Positions 5,908 to 6,796 of a DNA stretch of 6,796 nt are shown in pieces (positions within the stretch are counted from its first letter, which is position 1; every line of letters begins with the position of its first letter). The stretch covers positions 1-6,796 of the forward strand of contig JAYUOV010000018.1 in NCBI GenBank assembly GCA_043760535.1, written 5' to 3'. This stretch comes from JAZKFT01 sp043760535 (GTDB lineage: Bacteria; Bacteroidota; Bacteroidia; Chitinophagales; Chitinophagaceae). The notes under the pieces are model-generated. The model did not search any database and was not told where the DNA came from. It was given only the letters and a program-made list of their open reading frames with translations. The position numbers and the translations under genes are program-made.

Positions 5908-6264
5908 ATGAAAAGCACCTTGATTATAGCAGCGATGTTGCTATACGGAGTTGTTAGCGCACAAACTGACTTACAAAAAAAGAAAGCCGAATTCTATGCT
6001 TCTGAAGCCATCACTTATTTTAAGCTAGATGAATCAAAGAAAAAAGGAATTTCGGAAGCAAAGGCAGAATTGCTTGTGGCAGTAAAAGAAATGGAAAGAA
6101 AAAAGAAAGACGGAGAGCTGCCAGATGCCGAAGCAGATTCATACAGAAGGAGCAACATCCTCCCTATTACCCAAAAAATATTAAAAATTATCAACATTAC
6201 TTTTAAAGAATTAAATCCATTCAATGACATTACTAATCCTAAAATGAATCAAATAAAGGAGTAA
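5908..6264 (+). CDS. Small exported protein of unknown function
   Basis: A 118-residue protein I do not recognise. Residues 1-18 form a Sec signal peptide (K2, hydrophobic core LIIAAMLLYGVV, cleavage after VSA with mature N-terminus QT), the Ala-Gln junction common in Bacteroidota. There is no lipobox cysteine and the mature part has no Cys, so the product is likely soluble in the periplasm or secreted. The mature region is strongly charged and predicted helical: a lysine/glutamate-rich stretch (residues 24-72, including ESKKKG and MERKKKDGE), then a more hydrophobic amphipathic segment (ILPITQKILKIINITF, 84-99) and a short tail. The ATG at 5908 follows an A-rich leader (AAAATTAAAAA), as expected in this phylum. 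It is isolated by the sucC terminator upstream and degraded sequence downstream. The pattern recalls short helical periplasmic proteins of Bacteroidota, but no family is claimed. Confidence 0.7.
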   Translation: MKSTLIIAAMLLYGVVSAQTDLQKKKAEFYASEAITYFKLDESKKKGISEAKAELLVAVKEMERKKKDGELPDAEADSYRRSNILPITQKILKIINITFKELNPFNDITNPKMNQIKE

Positions 6265-6378
6265 TTAAATACTACGGAACTCGCAGCAATACCGTGCCAA
6301 AAACTTAGAAATGAGGTTGAAGCAACACAGTATTACAGCAATAATATAAGTATAAAAAATTTAGGTAATAAATTAAAG

Positions 6379-6616
6379 ATGCAATTGAAACCAATCATTG
6401 CTTTTGTATGCACTATACTATCTGCTACTGTTTGAGCTGTATGTATTACAAGTATAAAACCAAATGAATGTGATATAATGCCCATTACACTTAATAAAAA
6501 AAGCCGTTGATAATGATATTTGCCTCATTTTAGAAAAAAGGTATTTACAAGTTTTGCCGGATAATGCTACTGCGAAAAATCTGGTAATAATTAATCACGG
6601 AAGTGGATTTAAGTAG
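6379..6616 (+). pseudogene. Probable remnant of a small exported-protein gene (in-frame stop plus frameshift)
   Basis: ATG at 6379 begins a signal-peptide-like sequence (MQLKPIIAFVCTILSATV) that meets TGA at 6433-6435. The same frame continues open through a stretch ending PITLNKK to an A7 run (6496-6502), after which it hits TGA at 6508. Dropping one A restores an open frame: AVDNDICLILEKRYLQVL, then residues through NLVIINHGSGFK, ending at TAG 6614-6616. Past that TAG the frame stays open again to TAA at about 6680. The simplest reading is a gene inactivated by a nonsense change and slippage in the homopolymer. I do not recognise the product, and AT-rich DNA gives such patterns by chance, so this is tentative. 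A sequencing error in the A7 run could explain the frameshift but not the TGA. Confidence 0.35.
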
Positions 6617-6686
6617 GTAATATTCAATTTTAAGCAATTTCGGTTGGTAATTGTGGAAGGCATCAATACAGCGTTTGTTTTTTAAT

Positions 6687-6794
6687 TCAGAACTCCTTAC
6701 CCCGTGAACTGAAACCGCTTGTTATTCGCAATCTAAATACCTGATAGTAGCAATCAGTTGAACGGAGCGTCGCCAATGTCGCTCCATCAGGGCA
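6687..6794 (-). other. Open stretch running off the right edge, coding status uncertain
   Basis: On the minus strand one frame is open from the window edge to a TGA at 6687-6689, 35 codons, reading through ATLATLRSTDCYYQVF and RLRITSGFSS to KEF. No start codon can be assigned because the window ends. The composition is less AT-rich than the adjacent remnant. It may be the end of a gene lying to the right, or an ORF by chance across a repeat; the two hairpins inside it favour the latter. Confidence 0.2.
6741..6785. repeat. Two adjacent small inverted repeats at the right edge
   Basis: CTGAT (6741-6745) pairs with ATCAG (6753-6757) across 7 nt, and GGAGCG (6764-6769) pairs with CGCTCC (6780-6785) across 10 nt. 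Two hairpins six bases apart in locally GC-richer DNA resemble a REP-like unit or the end of a mobile element. Neither has a T-tract, so they are not obvious terminators. Confidence 0.4.
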
Positions 6795-6796
6795 CG

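Larger units (their letters stand above)
6265..6796. other. 532-bp region without an intact gene
   Basis: No full-length gene is readable on either strand. The left part (6265-6432) is free of stops in the frame of the preceding gene, which may be chance. The middle holds a probable broken exported-protein gene (6379-6616). The right edge (about 6690-6796) is less AT-rich, carries two small hairpins, and contains a minus-strand open stretch that runs off the window. The accumulation of remnants suggests a decaying or rearranged intergenic zone. Confidence 0.5.

Noticed and set aside
1..6796. tRNA, rRNA, riboswitch or defence-system genes
   Set aside because: I found no cloverleaf-like or rRNA-like sequence and no nuclease, helicase, methyltransferase, toxin or reverse-transcriptase motifs on either strand by eye.

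Overview
This AT-rich window looks like ordinary Bacteroidota chromosome, most plausibly from the Chitinophagaceae/Sphingobacteriia side. That assignment is inferred, not proven. It rests on three things: starts preceded by A-rich stretches with no Shine-Dalgarno, matches to the Bacteroidota -7 element TAnnTTTG upstream of genes, and the gene families present (a Rossmann/DUF2520 protein near a KdsC-like HAD phosphatase, a fdx-iscX pair without the rest of isc, and sucC without sucD).

Layout. Bases 66-836 (minus) encode a Gfo/Idh/MocA oxidoreductase whose C-terminal part is missing; the reading frame leaves the family sequence near position 98, close to the left edge. A putative hairpin terminator at 967-1012 separates it from a minus-strand alpha/beta hydrolase (1011-1874). 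A 39-bp divergent gap then leads into a plus-strand block: DUF2520 protein (1914-2666), adrenodoxin-type [2Fe-2S] ferredoxin (2906-3241) with a good promoter match, IscX (3385-3621), KdsC-like HAD phosphatase (3712-4236), and sucC (4352-5563), closed by a textbook intrinsic terminator (5594-5626). To the right lie a 280-bp gap with one tiny hydrophobic ORF, a small exported protein of unknown function (5908-6264), and about 530 bp with no intact gene. That last stretch contains what reads as a broken exported-protein gene (6379-6616) and a hairpin-rich, less AT-rich right edge.

How the genes relate. Ferredoxin and IscX both serve iron-sulfur cluster assembly and probably form one unit. The KdsC-like phosphatase would serve Kdo (lipopolysaccharide) or related sialic/nonulosonic-acid synthesis. 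SucC is the ADP/GDP-forming succinate-CoA ligase beta subunit of the TCA cycle and looks independently transcribed and terminated.

The most interesting structure lies in two consecutive spacers, ferredoxin-iscX and iscX-kdsC. Each is filled by short tandem words (7 bp in one, 8 bp in the other) arranged as an inverted pair. The left arm starts just after the upstream stop; in the second spacer the right arm runs up to the downstream start codon. The two have the same architecture but different words. I see no convincing defence system, CRISPR array, tRNA or rRNA.
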